Notes: generated by a model not told the origin, from the sequence alone. A stretch of 36,937 nt of DNA from Rikenellaceae bacterium (GCA_015059785.1 SUZS01000027.1:1-36937); one strand, 5' to 3'. Counted from the stretch's first letter, positions 1 to 9,608 are shown. Program-made: numbers and translations.

Positions 1-117
1 TCTATATACGGTCTTTCAGGACCGCATTACAACCACGGAAGCCCGTTGCGTATTAAACAATCTACCAACGAATTGCATTATTTCCCAATTTCCTGCCTTT
101 TTCTCGCGAGTTCTTCA

Positions 118-125
118 TATATTTG
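118..125 (+). promoter_or_regulatory. Candidate -7 promoter element for the lipoprotein/porin pair
   Basis: TATATTTG fits the Bacteroidetes TAnnTTTG -7 box and lies 58 bases before the lipoprotein ATG. No convincing TTTG is seen at the -33 position, so only half the promoter is supported. The rest of the first 183 bases holds no gene I can support. A forward frame open from base 3 to a TAA at 54-56 could be the tail of a gene to the left, but it is too short to identify. Confidence 0.4.
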
Positions 126-183
126 CACAAAATAAGGCACGATTTTTAGTTCTTATTTCGTTTAACTAAAAAAAGAGATTGCT

Positions 184-1284
184 ATGAAGAAGTTTATATT
201 TATTATTATGGTGTCGGTGATGTTAAGTGGTTGTGCCGCTTTTCAGAGTGCATCATTAGGCGATGATTTATATAGTTCGCACAGTCGTGTAGAGATTGCT
301 GCTCGTCAGAAGGCTGAGGCTGAGGCTGCTCGTGCTGAGGCTGAGGCGCGACAGGCTGCTTGGGAGGCTAAGCTCGCTCAGGCGCGTGCCGTAGCGGCAG
401 AGAATGAGTTTAAGGGACTGACAAGTGCAGCGCAGAATCCTTATGCTAATAACTCCTACGACTCTGTGCTTGCTGATGACTATCAGAGTGCATATGCGCG
501 CCGTTTGTACGGCTTTAGCTCGCCATCTTACAAGATGCCATCAAGCTACTACACCTATCGTTACACTGATGCTTACCAGTACGCATCGGCATACGACCCC
601 GCTTTTTACAACATTATGGTCTCTGGCGATCAGGTGTGGGTAGAGCCTAAGTACATAACATCTATGTTTGGTACTTGGGGTGCATCGGTTGCTGTCCCTT
701 CGTACAGTTGGTACTACGGCTGGACAAGACCAAGCTATATGTGGTGGTATGGATACCCTCGCTACTCGTGGTACGACTGGGGCTGGGGCTGCGGATACGA
801 CCCATATTGGGGTTGGAGCTGGGGCTTTGGCTGGGGTGGATACCCATATCATCCAGGATTTATCCCTCCACACCACCATCATCACTACTACCCACCTCAC
901 TACGGCGGTGGAGGCCACCACAACAGACCAAGCATAGCTGTGCGTCCTAACTCATCCCGTCCGGGTGGTAGACCTGCTTATATCGCAGGAGGTGGCGGCT
1001 CGCGCCCATCATACGGAAGCAGTAGTAGTGGCAGAACACAGTATCGCAGTGGAACTGTCACTGGCAGCGGAAGCTATCGTGGAACGGCTGGCAGTCGTGG
1101 CAGCAGCAGCTCACAGTATCGCGGAAATAGCAACAGCTCAACCCGCAACAGTAGCTCATTTAACCAGCGCAACGACAATAACTCGTTCCGTGGCTCATCA
1201 AGCTATGGAGACCATTCGGGCGGCTACTCTGGCGGAGGTCTCTCCTCTGGCGGCAGTCACGGTGGCGGTCAGGGCAGACGATAG
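184..1284 (+). CDS. Aromatic- and Gly/Ser-rich lipoprotein of unknown function
   Basis: This encodes a 366-residue protein with a lipoprotein signal peptide: Lys-rich start, hydrophobic core, lipobox LSGC with Cys17. Residues about 35-70 are an Ala/Glu/Arg-rich predicted helix (KAEAEAARAEAEARQ). Residues about 165-240 are extremely rich in Tyr, Trp, Gly and His, including a five-His run. The C-terminal third is low-complexity Ser/Gly/Arg/Asn. It is probably anchored in the outer membrane with a flexible, sticky exposed tail. It sits 44 bases ahead of an OmpP1-type porin and is probably co-transcribed with it. Similar Tyr/Trp/Gly-rich lipoproteins occur in Bacteroidales without a known function. 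The gene call is secure; the role is unknown. Confidence 0.85.
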   Translation: MKKFIFIIMVSVMLSGCAAFQSASLGDDLYSSHSRVEIAARQKAEAEAARAEAEARQAAWEAKLAQARAVAAENEFKGLTSAAQNPYANNSYDSVLADDYQSAYARRLYGFSSPSYKMPSSYYTYRYTDAYQYASAYDPAFYNIMVSGDQVWVEPKYITSMFGTWGASVAVPSYSWYYGWTRPSYMWWYGYPRYSWYDWGWGCGYDPYWGWSWGFGWGGYPYHPGFIPPHHHHHYYPPHYGGGGHHNRPSIAVRPNSSRPGGRPAYIAGGGGSRPSYGSSSSGRTQYRSGTVTGSGSYRGTAGSRGSSSSQYRGNSNSSTRNSSSFNQRNDNNSFRGSSSYGDHSGGYSGGGLSSGGSHGGGQGRR

Positions 1285-1328
1285 TCTGGTATGAAAAGTG
1301 TATAACCGATAAAAAAGTGCAAACAGAT

Positions 1329-2972
1329 ATGAGAAAAATTATATCACTACTTTGCTCGCTGCTACTCATATGTGGCACCGCAAAGGCTCAATACGACTCG
1401 GGTGGACTTATTATTGACCCAAGTACAATCACGGCGTTTGATATGTTCAACAGCGCACATACGCAGTTTAACACAATTACCGCTCGCTCGGCAGCTATGG
1501 CTGGCGCAATGACCTCACTTGGTGCTGATGCCTCATCACTGAGCATCAACCCTGCAGGTGTGGGTATGTATCGCACAAACGAGCTGACCTTTACGCCGAT
1601 GATGAGCTTCACGCGCTCAAAGAACAATGCACAGCCCTTTGAGGGCAATAGCAAGAATCGCTTTGCTGTTGGTAACTTCGGCGTTGTGGTAAAGATAAGG
1701 GAGAGTTCTACGGGTGTTACGGCTATAAATATGGGTCTGTCGTACAACCGACTTGCCGACTTCAACTACAAGTACTCCTTCTCAAATGCGGGTGTTGCAG
1801 GCAATGCCTCTATTGCAGATGTATATGCTGGTCAGCTATCTGCCTCTGGCATTACCTCGGCGCAGCTAAAGCAGAACTACGACAATTTTGGCAACTTCCG
1901 CTGGTCACACTACGACCCTACATATTGGGGAGCAATACTGGGCTATAAGACAGGCCTTGTAGGCGATACATCAGGTGCTTGGGGCAGAGATATGGTCGTT
2001 CCAAATGCGGCTGTAGATAGCTTTACGACAGTGGAGAGCAAAGGCCGTGCGGATGAGTGGGTGTGGTCGTTGGGCATCAACTTCAACAGCAAGTTCTACC
2101 TCGGTATGAGCCTCGGAGCATCTACTATAAGTCAGCAGAAGTATATCTACTATGGCGAGGGATATAGATACTCAAATAATCCACAGCAGAACTACTGTAT
2201 GGACTACTTCAACTACGACCAAGTGTCAAGTATGAAGGGTACGGGTATCAACTTCAAGATTGGTGCTATCTATCGCCCAATAGAGAACTTAAGAATTGGC
2301 GTTGCCTTCCACACTCCGACATACTATAATGTGACCTATAAGTATCAGGGTGGTATGACATCACAGGTTAAGGCAATCAATAATGTAGATGGATATACTG
2401 TTAATAGTCAGGGATATATTGACCCGCCATTCTCTGAGCAGACAGAGCTGCTTATAGACGATGGCGACTATAGCTGGCGCTTTACAACCCCTACACGACT
2501 TATGGTAGGTGCGTCGTATACCGTTGCAAAGCAGCTTATCCTTTCGGTAGACTACGAGCGCGACTGGTACAACACTATGAGGATGAAAAATTCGCCTTAT
2601 GGCCCACTCTATAAGGGATTTATTAAGGATGAGTTTAAGGGCTCAAATACCGTCCGTGCAGGTGCTGAGTGGAGATTTATCCCGCAGATGGCTATCCGCT
2701 TGGGCTATGGCCTTTGGAGTGGTGCGCTGGATGAGAATGACAAGGTCTACTCCTCGCCAGTTATCTACCGCACAGAGTATATGAGTACAGGTCTGGGTAT
2801 CGCTCTGTCAAAACACTTTACCATTGATTTGGCATATATGTACAGCAAGAACAACCTTACACCATATAAGACATTCTATGGCTATAATGCGAATGTAGAT
2901 ATCGCCTCGCCAACCTTCCGCACCTCCATCTCTCGCCACAACGCAATGATGACCCTCACAGTTAAGTTCTAA
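1329..2972 (+). CDS. OmpP1/FadL/TodX-family outer membrane transport protein
   Basis: This is a 547-residue predicted outer-membrane beta-barrel of the OmpP1/FadL/TodX family, which moves long-chain fatty acids or other hydrophobic molecules across the outer membrane. I chose the ATG at 1329 rather than the in-frame GTG at 1317 because it directly begins a signal peptide (MRKIISLLCSLLLICGTAKA, cleavage before Gln). Near the N-terminus ARSAAMAGAMTSLGAD followed by SLSINPAGVGMYR matches the family's conserved opening. The rest is alternating amphipathic strands rich in Tyr, ending in Phe (MTLTVKF), as barrel proteins do. It follows the aromatic-rich lipoprotein closely and ends just before a strong terminator. 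The substrate cannot be read from the sequence. Confidence 0.87.
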   Translation: MRKIISLLCSLLLICGTAKAQYDSGGLIIDPSTITAFDMFNSAHTQFNTITARSAAMAGAMTSLGADASSLSINPAGVGMYRTNELTFTPMMSFTRSKNNAQPFEGNSKNRFAVGNFGVVVKIRESSTGVTAINMGLSYNRLADFNYKYSFSNAGVAGNASIADVYAGQLSASGITSAQLKQNYDNFGNFRWSHYDPTYWGAILGYKTGLVGDTSGAWGRDMVVPNAAVDSFTTVESKGRADEWVWSLGINFNSKFYLGMSLGASTISQQKYIYYGEGYRYSNNPQQNYCMDYFNYDQVSSMKGTGINFKIGAIYRPIENLRIGVAFHTPTYYNVTYKYQGGMTSQVKAINNVDGYTVNSQGYIDPPFSEQTELLIDDGDYSWRFTTPTRLMVGASYTVAKQLILSVDYERDWYNTMRMKNSPYGPLYKGFIKDEFKGSNTVRAGAEWRFIPQMAIRLGYGLWSGALDENDKVYSSPVIYRTEYMSTGLGIALSKHFTIDLAYMYSKNNLTPYKTFYGYNANVDIASPTFRTSISRHNAMMTLTVKF

Positions 2973-2988
2973 GAGGGGGGGATACAAC

Positions 2989-3020
2989 AATAGGCTGACT
3001 TCATTGTCAGCCTATTTTTT
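2989..3020 (+). terminator. Rho-independent terminator after the porin gene
   Basis: An 11-base perfect stem (AATAGGCTGAC at 2989-2999 with GTCAGCCTATT at 3006-3016), a six-base loop and a T run on the plus strand. It separates the porin from convergent proS. Confidence 0.88.
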
Positions 3021-3036
3021 GTATGCAGTGTAGCTA

Positions 3037-4521
3037 TTAGTAGCTCTTTGCGAATAGTACGCGGCAGTGGGATGGTTTGCCAGTAAAGATACACTTGCCC
3101 TCCTCTGGCTCGGCGTCGATAGGGATGCAGCGGATAGTAGCCTTCGTCGCATCCTTTATAGCCTGCTCGGTCTCTGGTGTGCCATCCCAGTGTGCTGAGA
3201 TAAAGCCTCCCTTATTGTTGAGCACCTCTACGAACTCATCCCAAGTATCAACCTTAGTAATCATAGAGTCGCGGAAGGTAAGAGCCTTTGTATAGATGTT
3301 TGCCTGAATCTCGTCAAGCAGAGCTGCAATACGCTCTACGATACCCTCCTGAGATACGGTCTCCTTGGTAAGTGTATCGCGGCGAGCAAGCTCAATAGTG
3401 CCATTCTGAAGGTCGCGCTGACCCAGTGCAAGGCGTACTGGCACACCCTTAAGCTCATACTCGGCAAACTTAAAGCCCGGGCGGAGGTTGTCGCGGTCGT
3501 CAACCTTAACGCGGATGCCGAGGGCAGCAAGGCCGTCAGCAATCTCGTTCATCTTTGCGCGTGCTGCTGCAAGCTGCTCCTCGCCCTTGTAGATAGGCAC
3601 GATAACAACCTGAATAGGCGCGAGCTTTGGAGGGAGCACAAGACCGTTATTGTCAGAGTGAGCCATAATCAGCGCACCCATCAGTCGTGTAGAGACGCCC
3701 CAAGAGGTTGCCCATACATACTCCAGTTTACCCTCACGGTTTGCAAACTTAACATCAAAGGCCTTTGCAAAGTTCTGACCGAGGAAGTGTGATGTACCGC
3801 TCTGCAGAGCCTTACCGTCCTGCATAAGTGCCTCGATTGTAAGGGTATCCTCGGCACCAGCAAAACGCTCATTTGGAGACTTGTGGCCTACGATAACTGG
3901 CAGACACATCCACTCCTGAGCGAACTTCTGGTATACATAAATCATCTTTGTTGCCTCCTCAATAGCCTCCTCGCGAGTCTCGTGGGCTGTGTGGCCCTCC
4001 TGCCAGAGGAACTCGGCAGTACGGAGGAAGAGTCGGGTACGCATCTCCCAACGAACAACATTTGCCCACTGGTTACAGAGAATCGGGAGGTCGCGGTATG
4101 ATGTAATCCAGTTCTTGTAGGTGTTCCAGATGATAGTCTCTGATGTAGGGCGCACGATAAGCTCCTCCTCAAGGCGAGCCTCAGGGTCTACAACAACGCC
4201 CTTACCATTTGGGTCGTTCTTCAGACGGTAGTGTGTCACTACAGCGCACTCCTTAGCAAAGCCCTCAACATGGCTCGCCTCGCGAGAGAAGAAAGACTTT
4301 GGGATAAAGAGTGGGAAGTAGGCATTCTGCACACCAGTCTGCTTGAACATATCGTCCAGCACTCGCTGCATACGCTCCCAAATTGCATAACCGTATGGCT
4401 TGATAACCATACAACCGCGAACAGCTGAGTTCTCAGCCAGTCCTGCCTTGACGACCAAATCGTTATACCACTGTGAGTAGTTCTCCTCCGACTTGGTCAA
4501 ATCCTTTAATTCTACTGCCAT
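3037..4521 (-). CDS. proS: Prolyl-tRNA synthetase, short archaeal/eukaryote-like type
   Basis: ProS charges tRNA-Pro with proline in the cytoplasm. The protein is 494 residues, the length of the compact archaeal-like class without the bacterial editing insertion. Class II features are visible: RPTSETI at about 124-130, motif 2 [20 protein letters not shown] at about 157-176, and motif 3 [16 protein letters not shown] at about 275-290. The anticodon-binding domain begins near 300 (IQVVIVPIY). The C-terminal domain carries Cys464, Cys477 and Cys486, as in zinc-binding relatives of this class. A TATCTTTG -7 box lies upstream on the minus strand at 4551-4558. It appears to be a single-gene unit converging on the porin terminator. 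Confidence 0.97.
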   Translation of the reverse strand: MAVELKDLTKSEENYSQWYNDLVVKAGLAENSAVRGCMVIKPYGYAIWERMQRVLDDMFKQTGVQNAYFPLFIPKSFFSREASHVEGFAKECAVVTHYRLKNDPNGKGVVVDPEARLEEELIVRPTSETIIWNTYKNWITSYRDLPILCNQWANVVRWEMRTRLFLRTAEFLWQEGHTAHETREEAIEEATKMIYVYQKFAQEWMCLPVIVGHKSPNERFAGAEDTLTIEALMQDGKALQSGTSHFLGQNFAKAFDVKFANREGKLEYVWATSWGVSTRLMGALIMAHSDNNGLVLPPKLAPIQVVIVPIYKGEEQLAAARAKMNEIADGLAALGIRVKVDDRDNLRPGFKFAEYELKGVPVRLALGQRDLQNGTIELARRDTLTKETVSQEGIVERIAALLDEIQANIYTKALTFRDSMITKVDTWDEFVEVLNNKGGFISAHWDGTPETEQAIKDATKATIRCIPIDAEPEEGKCIFTGKPSHCRVLFAKSY

Positions 4522-4550
4522 ATATTTTGTTTGTTTTAGTTTCCAACTTG

Positions 4551-4558
4551 CAAAGATA
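4551..4558 (-). promoter_or_regulatory. Candidate -7 box for proS
   Basis: TATCTTTG on the minus strand, 30 bases upstream of the proS ATG. It fits TAnnTTTG; no good -33 TTTG is seen at the usual distance. Confidence 0.45.
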
Positions 4559-4685
4559 CAACAAATTTAGATATGAAATACCACTACCACCTAAAATTAG
4601 TTGTTCTTTAGTGATTTAGAGCGTGTGGCACTATTTTCTCATTGTAAAGTCAGCCATTTTGTGTCAGTTTTTCAAAAAAGTTGAT

Positions 4686-4693
4686 TATCTTTG
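4686..4693 (+). promoter_or_regulatory. Candidate -7 box for the membrane protein gene
   Basis: TATCTTTG lies 27 bases before the ATG at 4721. A TTTG at 4658-4661 is 24 bases upstream, slightly longer than the usual 19-21, so the -33 assignment is weak. Confidence 0.45.
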
Positions 4694-4720
4694 AATGTTA
4701 AATAGTTAAGAGATTGAGAG

Positions 4721-5575
4721 ATGAGAAAGATGTTTTGCACAGCCATAGTGCTTCTTGCTCCATTTAGCGCATTTGCTCAGGATGTTGCTGTGGATGCCAA
4801 CACCAAAAATGGGTTTATAGCCGTTGTTATAGTGATTATTGCCGTTGCGATGATAGCGCATATGCTCTACGAGAACCTCTTCCGCAAGAATCTACGCACC
4901 GACTATACAGCCACAGCCTTTCGCAACCTTCGCAAGGAGAAGAATCTTGGCGATATGAGCGCGCAGGAGGCTATGACTCTTGAAAGCGAGCTTGATGAGA
5001 TGATTGCACAATGGGGTAAACTACCAAATGAGGATGGCGAAATGGTGCCATATCCGCTCAAGAACTCGGTAGTGAAAAAATCCTTAGTTACTTTAGAGAA
5101 GGCTGTTGCTGCAATGCCCACAAATAGCCGTATTGTGGAGCGTATAAACGACGCAAACGAAATTCTCAACCACGCTCAGCGACGACAGTTTAACGGCTCT
5201 AAGGCGATGGTTGTAACATCTATTATCGTGGGCATAGTTATCGGTGTTATTGTGGGTCGCGTTGATGTAGTAGTATCTATCTGCGTGGGCATTATTCTCT
5301 ATCTGCTTGGCAGCCGCTCGGCAACATTCCTTATTGCCGACAAGCAGCTTAAGGGCAGTAGTGGCAGTATGCTCGCAAATATCATCAGCAGCCTCTTTAT
5401 GGGTGTAGCGCAGTCAAAAACAACTGCCACATACGGCAGTGGTAGCACTAAGACAAACAACGCCAAAGGCTGGATATCACTTATCCTCGGTATTGTTGTG
5501 ATGGTCGCTCTCTCGGCCCTAATACCCGTAATAGCTGTTGTCAACTACATTCGCAACTATATCATATATTGGTAG
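4721..5575 (+). CDS. Membrane protein of unknown function with four hydrophobic segments plus a signal-like N-terminus
   Basis: I do not recognise this 284-residue protein. A hydrophobic N-terminus (residues 1-20, ending AFAQ) looks like a signal peptide. Predicted membrane segments lie at about 31-49, 162-180, 182-198 and 251-277. The stretch between about 50 and 160 is soluble and charged, rich in Lys, Glu and Asn, and probably helical. Residues 210-250 are a Ser/Gly/Thr/Lys linker. The gene stands alone between proS (divergent) and purC (convergent), with its own -7 box upstream and a hairpin downstream. Codon use resembles its neighbours, so there is no sign of recent transfer. No function is proposed. 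Confidence 0.8.
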   Translation: MRKMFCTAIVLLAPFSAFAQDVAVDANTKNGFIAVVIVIIAVAMIAHMLYENLFRKNLRTDYTATAFRNLRKEKNLGDMSAQEAMTLESELDEMIAQWGKLPNEDGEMVPYPLKNSVVKKSLVTLEKAVAAMPTNSRIVERINDANEILNHAQRRQFNGSKAMVVTSIIVGIVIGVIVGRVDVVVSICVGIILYLLGSRSATFLIADKQLKGSSGSMLANIISSLFMGVAQSKTTATYGSGSTKTNNAKGWISLILGIVVMVALSALIPVIAVVNYIRNYIIYW

Positions 5576-5587
5576 CCACTTTGGGCG

Positions 5588-5628
5588 CAAAAAAGAGACC
5601 GACCAGAAGTAATTTTAGGTCGGTCTCT
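5588..5628 (-). terminator. Terminator between the membrane protein gene and purC
   Basis: An 11-base perfect stem (5594-5604 with 5618-5628) and a 13-base loop. On the minus strand it is followed by a run of T, so it best serves purC. It may also stop plus-strand transcription, where the tail is less T-rich. Confidence 0.82.
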
Positions 5629-5645
5629 CTTGTCTATGCGAGTTA

Positions 5646-6590
5646 CTACAGCGTAGCAAGAAAATCGCTCACATTCTTCTCAATACGAGCGGCTACATCG
5701 TCGCACTCGGCCTTGACGAACTTCTCGCCGGTGATATTCTCATATAGCTCAATGTAGCGGTCGGTAATAGATACGACAATCTCTGGAGTCATCTCTGGCA
5801 CCTGCTCGCCCTCCTGACCCTGGAAGCCATTTGCCATAAGCCACTCACGAACAAACTCCTTGCTCAGCTGCTTCTGCTTCTCTCCTGCTGCAAGACGCTC
5901 GGCATAGCCCTCGGCGTAGAAGTAGCGAGAAGAGTCTGGGGTGTGAATCTCGTCCATAAGGTAGATAACGCCATTCTTCTTACCAAACTCGTACTTTGTA
6001 TCAACAAGGATAAGACCCATCTTGGCAGCAATCTCTGTTCCGCGAGCAAAAATTGCGCGGGTGTAAGCCTCAAGCTGCTCGTAATCCTCACGGCTGACGA
6101 TACCGCGAGCGATAATCTCCTCCTTAGAGATATCCTCATCGTGGCCCTCATCCGCCTTGGTTGTAGGGGTGATGATTGGCTCTGGGAACTTCTGGTTCTC
6201 AACCATACCATCTGGCATAGCGACGCCACAGATAGTGCGCTTGCCAGCCTTATACTCGCGCCAAGCGTGGCCAGAGAGGTATCCACGGATAACCATCTCC
6301 ACCTTAAAAGGCTCGCACTTGTGACCTACAGTTACCATTGGGTCTGGAACAGCAATTTTCCAGTTTGGAAGGATGTCTGCCGTAGCATCAAGGAACGATG
6401 CGGCAATCTGGTTAAGCACCTGACCCTTGAACGGAATACCCTTAGGCAGTACCACATCAAAGGCTGAGATACGGTCAGAGACAACCATGACAAGGTAGTC
6501 GCCCTCGATAGCATAAACATCGCGCACCTTACCAACATAGTGGCTCTGCTGACCCTTAAAGTTGAAGTTTGTCTTTACAATAGCTTCCAT
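5646..6590 (-). CDS. purC: Phosphoribosylaminoimidazole-succinocarboxamide (SAICAR) synthase
   Basis: PurC joins aspartate to CAIR with ATP to form SAICAR in purine synthesis. The 314-residue length matches the longer form common in Bacteroidetes and eukaryotes rather than the roughly 240-residue E. coli form. The ATP-binding N-terminal sheet is clear ([20 protein letters not shown], residues about 21-40), followed by [10 protein letters not shown]. Further family motifs are [21 protein letters not shown] and [11 protein letters not shown] with [12 protein letters not shown]. It appears monocistronic. A TAATTTTG -7-like box lies on the minus strand at 6625-6632. Confidence 0.96.
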   Translation of the reverse strand: MEAIVKTNFNFKGQQSHYVGKVRDVYAIEGDYLVMVVSDRISAFDVVLPKGIPFKGQVLNQIAASFLDATADILPNWKIAVPDPMVTVGHKCEPFKVEMVIRGYLSGHAWREYKAGKRTICGVAMPDGMVENQKFPEPIITPTTKADEGHDEDISKEEIIARGIVSREDYEQLEAYTRAIFARGTEIAAKMGLILVDTKYEFGKKNGVIYLMDEIHTPDSSRYFYAEGYAERLAAGEKQKQLSKEFVREWLMANGFQGQEGEQVPEMTPEIVVSITDRYIELYENITGEKFVKAECDDVAARIEKNVSDFLATL

Positions 6591-6683
6591 TCTATTCTGA
6601 TATTAGTTTGTTTTGTTTCTGCTACAAAATTACAACAATTTCTCGAATGCTCAGCAGATAACATCAATATTTTTGAACAATCA

Positions 6684-6715
6684 ATTGACTTTCAGAAAAA
6701 ATATTTATAAATTTG
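6684..6715 (+). promoter_or_regulatory. Candidate rhaBA promoter very close to the start codon
   Basis: ATTG (6684-6687), a 20-base spacer and TAAATTTG (6708-6715). The -7 box ends only four bases before the rhaB ATG, which would give a leaderless or nearly leaderless mRNA. A promoter further upstream with a weaker match cannot be excluded. Confidence 0.4.
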
Positions 6716-6719
6716 TGAT

Positions 6720-8204
6720 ATGAAACATTCAAACTTTCTGGCATTTGACCTCGGTGCAACATCTGGTCGCACACTATTAGGTACTCTATGCGATGGTCGC
6801 GTAGAGATTGAGGAGCTTACACGATTTAGCAACGGTATTACTGCCGTAAATGGCAAGTACTACTGGAACATCCTGGGCCTATATGAGCATATCGTAGAGG
6901 GGCTTACTGTCTGTGCTAAGCGAGGCATTCGCCCCGACTCTGTGGGTATTGACACTTGGGGTGTGGATGTAGTACCTATTGGCAGCGATGGCTCTCTGCT
7001 CGGTATGCCACGCGCATATCGTGACCCATATACCAACGGCGCACCAGAAGAGTTCTTTGAGCTTATTCCGCGCAATCAGGTCTACAACAAGACGGGCATT
7101 CAGGTAATGAACTTTAATACCCTATTCCAGATTTACGCAGCCGTAAAGGAGGGGTATAGTCCTATTGTTCAGGCAGATAGACTGCTCTTTATGCCAGATG
7201 CGCTGAGTTATATGCTGACAGGCAAGCAGATTTGCGAGTATACCATAGCCTCAACATCGCAGTGCCTTGACCCACGCACACAGAAGTGGGATAGAGAGCT
7301 TCTTACCACTGCGGGAGTAAAGGGGGATATTCTGCTTGAGCCGACCCTACCGGGGTGCGTTATCGGCAAAATCAACCCGACCATTGCTACACAGACGGGC
7401 ATTGGCGAGGTTGATGTTGTCGCCGTAGCGGGTCACGACACCGCCTCGGCAGTTATGGCAGTACCCGTAGAGACAGAGAACTTCGCCTACCTCTCCTCTG
7501 GCACTTGGTCGCTGATGGGCATTGAGACCCGCACGCCGATAATTACAGAGGAGTCTATGCGTCAGAACTTTACAAACGAGGGTGGCGTAGAGGGCACAAC
7601 CCGCTTTTTGAAGAATATCTGCGGAATGTGGATTCTTGAGCAGTGCCGCAAGGAGTGGAGCCGTCAGGGCAAGGAGTACTCTTACCCAGAAATTGTCGCT
7701 ATGGCAGAGGGTGCCGAGCCTTTCCAGTGCTTTATCAACCCCGATGATGCTGTTTTTGCCAACCCAGACTCTATGCTCGCGGCGATAGATACATTCTGCG
7801 CTCAAACTGGTCAAGCAGCACCAAAGAGCGACAAGCAGATTATCCGCACAATATTTGAGAGTTTAGCGTTGCGCTACCGTCAGGTGCTTGAGATACTTGA
7901 GAGTATGGCTCCATTTGCTATTGATACGCTCAACATTATCGGTGGCGGCTCAAAGAATGCGCTGCTGAACCAGTATACGGCAAATGCTACGGGCAAGCGC
8001 GTAGTGGCGGGGCCTTCGGAGGCTACGGCTATCGGAAACATAATGATGCAGGCCGTAGGTGCAGGCATTGTTGGCTCTGTGGCTGAGGCTCGCGCGATTA
8101 TCCGCAACTCTATTACTACAGAGACCTTCACTCCTCAAAATAGCGAGGCGTGGAGCGAGGCATACAGTAGATTTCAAACCTTAAAACCTACAAAATATGA
8201 ATGA
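6720..8204 (+). CDS. rhaB: L-rhamnulokinase
   Basis: RhaB phosphorylates L-rhamnulose to rhamnulose-1-phosphate with ATP. The 494-residue protein is a FGGY-family sugar kinase. The N-terminal phosphate loop is FLAFDLGATSGRTLLG at residues 5-20, followed by GIDTWGVDVVPIG near 80 and the second-lobe motif AVAGHDTASAVMAVP near 235. FAYLSSGTWSLMGIE is typical of RhaB, as is the C-terminal INIIGGGSKN-type loop (here LNIIGGGSKNALLNQ). The start at 6720 is the only one that keeps the N-terminal phosphate loop. It overlaps rhaA by eight bases. No rhaD, rhaT or rhaR is visible here, so those functions must lie elsewhere. Confidence 0.97.
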   Translation: MKHSNFLAFDLGATSGRTLLGTLCDGRVEIEELTRFSNGITAVNGKYYWNILGLYEHIVEGLTVCAKRGIRPDSVGIDTWGVDVVPIGSDGSLLGMPRAYRDPYTNGAPEEFFELIPRNQVYNKTGIQVMNFNTLFQIYAAVKEGYSPIVQADRLLFMPDALSYMLTGKQICEYTIASTSQCLDPRTQKWDRELLTTAGVKGDILLEPTLPGCVIGKINPTIATQTGIGEVDVVAVAGHDTASAVMAVPVETENFAYLSSGTWSLMGIETRTPIITEESMRQNFTNEGGVEGTTRFLKNICGMWILEQCRKEWSRQGKEYSYPEIVAMAEGAEPFQCFINPDDAVFANPDSMLAAIDTFCAQTGQAAPKSDKQIIRTIFESLALRYRQVLEILESMAPFAIDTLNIIGGGSKNALLNQYTANATGKRVVAGPSEATAIGNIMMQAVGAGIVGSVAEARAIIRNSITTETFTPQNSEAWSEAYSRFQTLKPTKYE

Positions 8205-9447
8205 AATGAGGATTAAGCAAGCTTACGATATTGCAGTTGAGCGATATGCAGAGCTTGGTATAGATGTGGAGCAGGTGCTTGCACAGTTGCAGAAGATTGA
8301 GATATCTATGCACTGCTGGCAGGCAGACGATGTATCTGGCTTTGAGGCCAGTGGCGAGCTTACGGGCGGTATTCAGGCTACGGGAAACTATCCGGGCAAG
8401 GCTCGTAATATTGACGAGCTACGCGCCGATATTCTTAAGGCATCATCGCTCATCCCGGGCCGTCAGCGACTCAACCTACACGAGATTTATGGCGACTTTG
8501 GCGGAGTGTTTGTAGACCGCGACAAAGTAGAGCCAAAGCACTTTGAGAGTTGGATTGAGTGGGGTCTTGAGAACGGTATGCGCCTTGACTTCAACACCAC
8601 ATCCTTCTCTCACCCAAAGTCGGGCGACCTCTCGTTGGCAAACCCAGACAAGGATATCCGAGACTTCTGGATTGAGCACTCAAAGCGTTGCCGTGCCATT
8701 GCCGAGTATATGGGATTGCGTCAGGGAGACCCTTGTATTATGAATCTGTGGGTGCACGACGGCAGTAAGGATATTACGGTAAACCGTATGCTCTACCGCC
8801 AGCTGCTGAAGGACTCTTTGGACCAGATTTTCGCACAGCAGTACAACAATATGAAGGACTGTGTAGAGTCAAAGGTCTTTGGCATCGGCCTTGAGAGCTA
8901 TACTGTCGGCTCAAACGACTTCTACATCGGCTACGGAGCTACTCACAACAAGATTATAACCCTTGACACAGGTCACTTCCACCCTACCGAGAGCGTGGCT
9001 GATAAGCTCTCTTCACTGCTGCTGTTTGTGCCAGAGGTTATGCTCCATGTGAGCCGCCCAGTGCGCTGGGACTCTGACCATGTGACTATTATGAACGATG
9101 AGACTATGGATCTGTGCAAGGAGATTGTCCGTTGCAACGCCCTTGATAGAGTACACATCGGTCTGGACTACTTTGACGCATCTATCAACCGCATTGGCGC
9201 GTATGTTATCGGTACTCGCGCAACGCAGAAGTGTCTGCTTCAGGCTATGCTTGAGCCACTGGACCGCCTGCGCCAATATGAGGCTAACGGCCAGGGCTTT
9301 GAGCGACTGGCTCTTCTTGAAGAGTGCAAGAGTATGCCGTGGAATGCCGTATGGGATATGTTCTGTCTGAGAAACAATGTTCCTGTTGGCGATGGATTTA
9401 TTGCCGACATCCAGCAGTATGAGCGCGATGTAACATCAAAGAGATAG
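8197..9447 (+). CDS. rhaA: L-rhamnose isomerase
   Basis: RhaA converts L-rhamnose to L-rhamnulose, the substrate of the kinase just upstream. The 416-residue length and whole-length similarity to E. coli RhaA are obvious. Conserved blocks in order are SMHCWQADDVSGFE, LTGGIQATGNYPGKARN, IPGRQRLNLHEIYGDFGG, ESKVFGIGLESYTVGSNDFY, LDTGHFHPTESVADK and HVSRPVRWDSDHV. These include the His and Asp residues that hold the metal in this family. The start overlaps the end of rhaB, implying translational coupling; an internal ATG three codons later is an alternative. A long hairpin follows and ends the operon. Confidence 0.97.
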   Translation: MNEMRIKQAYDIAVERYAELGIDVEQVLAQLQKIEISMHCWQADDVSGFEASGELTGGIQATGNYPGKARNIDELRADILKASSLIPGRQRLNLHEIYGDFGGVFVDRDKVEPKHFESWIEWGLENGMRLDFNTTSFSHPKSGDLSLANPDKDIRDFWIEHSKRCRAIAEYMGLRQGDPCIMNLWVHDGSKDITVNRMLYRQLLKDSLDQIFAQQYNNMKDCVESKVFGIGLESYTVGSNDFYIGYGATHNKIITLDTGHFHPTESVADKLSSLLLFVPEVMLHVSRPVRWDSDHVTIMNDETMDLCKEIVRCNALDRVHIGLDYFDASINRIGAYVIGTRATQKCLLQAMLEPLDRLRQYEANGQGFERLALLEECKSMPWNAVWDMFCLRNNVPVGDGFIADIQQYERDVTSKR

Positions 9448-9461
9448 TATACCAAACTAAC

Positions 9462-9508
9462 AAACAGTAGGCGGTTGAGAGCAAAATTTCTCATACCGCC
9501 TACTGTTT
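9462..9508 (+). terminator. Terminator of the rhaBA operon
   Basis: A perfect 14-base outer stem (AAACAGTAGGCGGT at 9462-9475 with ACCGCCTACTGTTT at 9495-9508) plus an inner TGAGA/TCTCA helix, then TTTATTTAA on the plus strand. It is strong enough to insulate the downstream lipoprotein module. Confidence 0.85.
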
Positions 9509-9546
9509 ATTTAATAAAATGGCATATTCGTTGAAAATATAGACAG

Positions 9547-9581
9547 TTTGCTGAAAATTGTGGATTTTTATGCTACATTTG
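9547..9581 (+). promoter_or_regulatory. Candidate promoter of the small peptide-lipoprotein module
   Basis: TACATTTG at 9574-9581 is a good -7 box, 27 bases before the peptide ATG. TTTG at 9547-9550 is 23 bases upstream, slightly longer than the normal spacing. Confidence 0.5.
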
Positions 9582-9608
9582 TGGAATAAACAGATAAAAA
9601 ACGATATT

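Noticed and set aside
541..1294. Several long frames inside the aromatic-rich lipoprotein gene on both strands.
   Set aside because: They are by-products of the biased Gly/Tyr/Ser codons of the real gene, which has the signal peptide and lipobox.
9462..9508. Rhamnose regulator binding palindrome.
   Set aside because: The palindrome lies after the operon and has the layout of a terminator, not of an operator.
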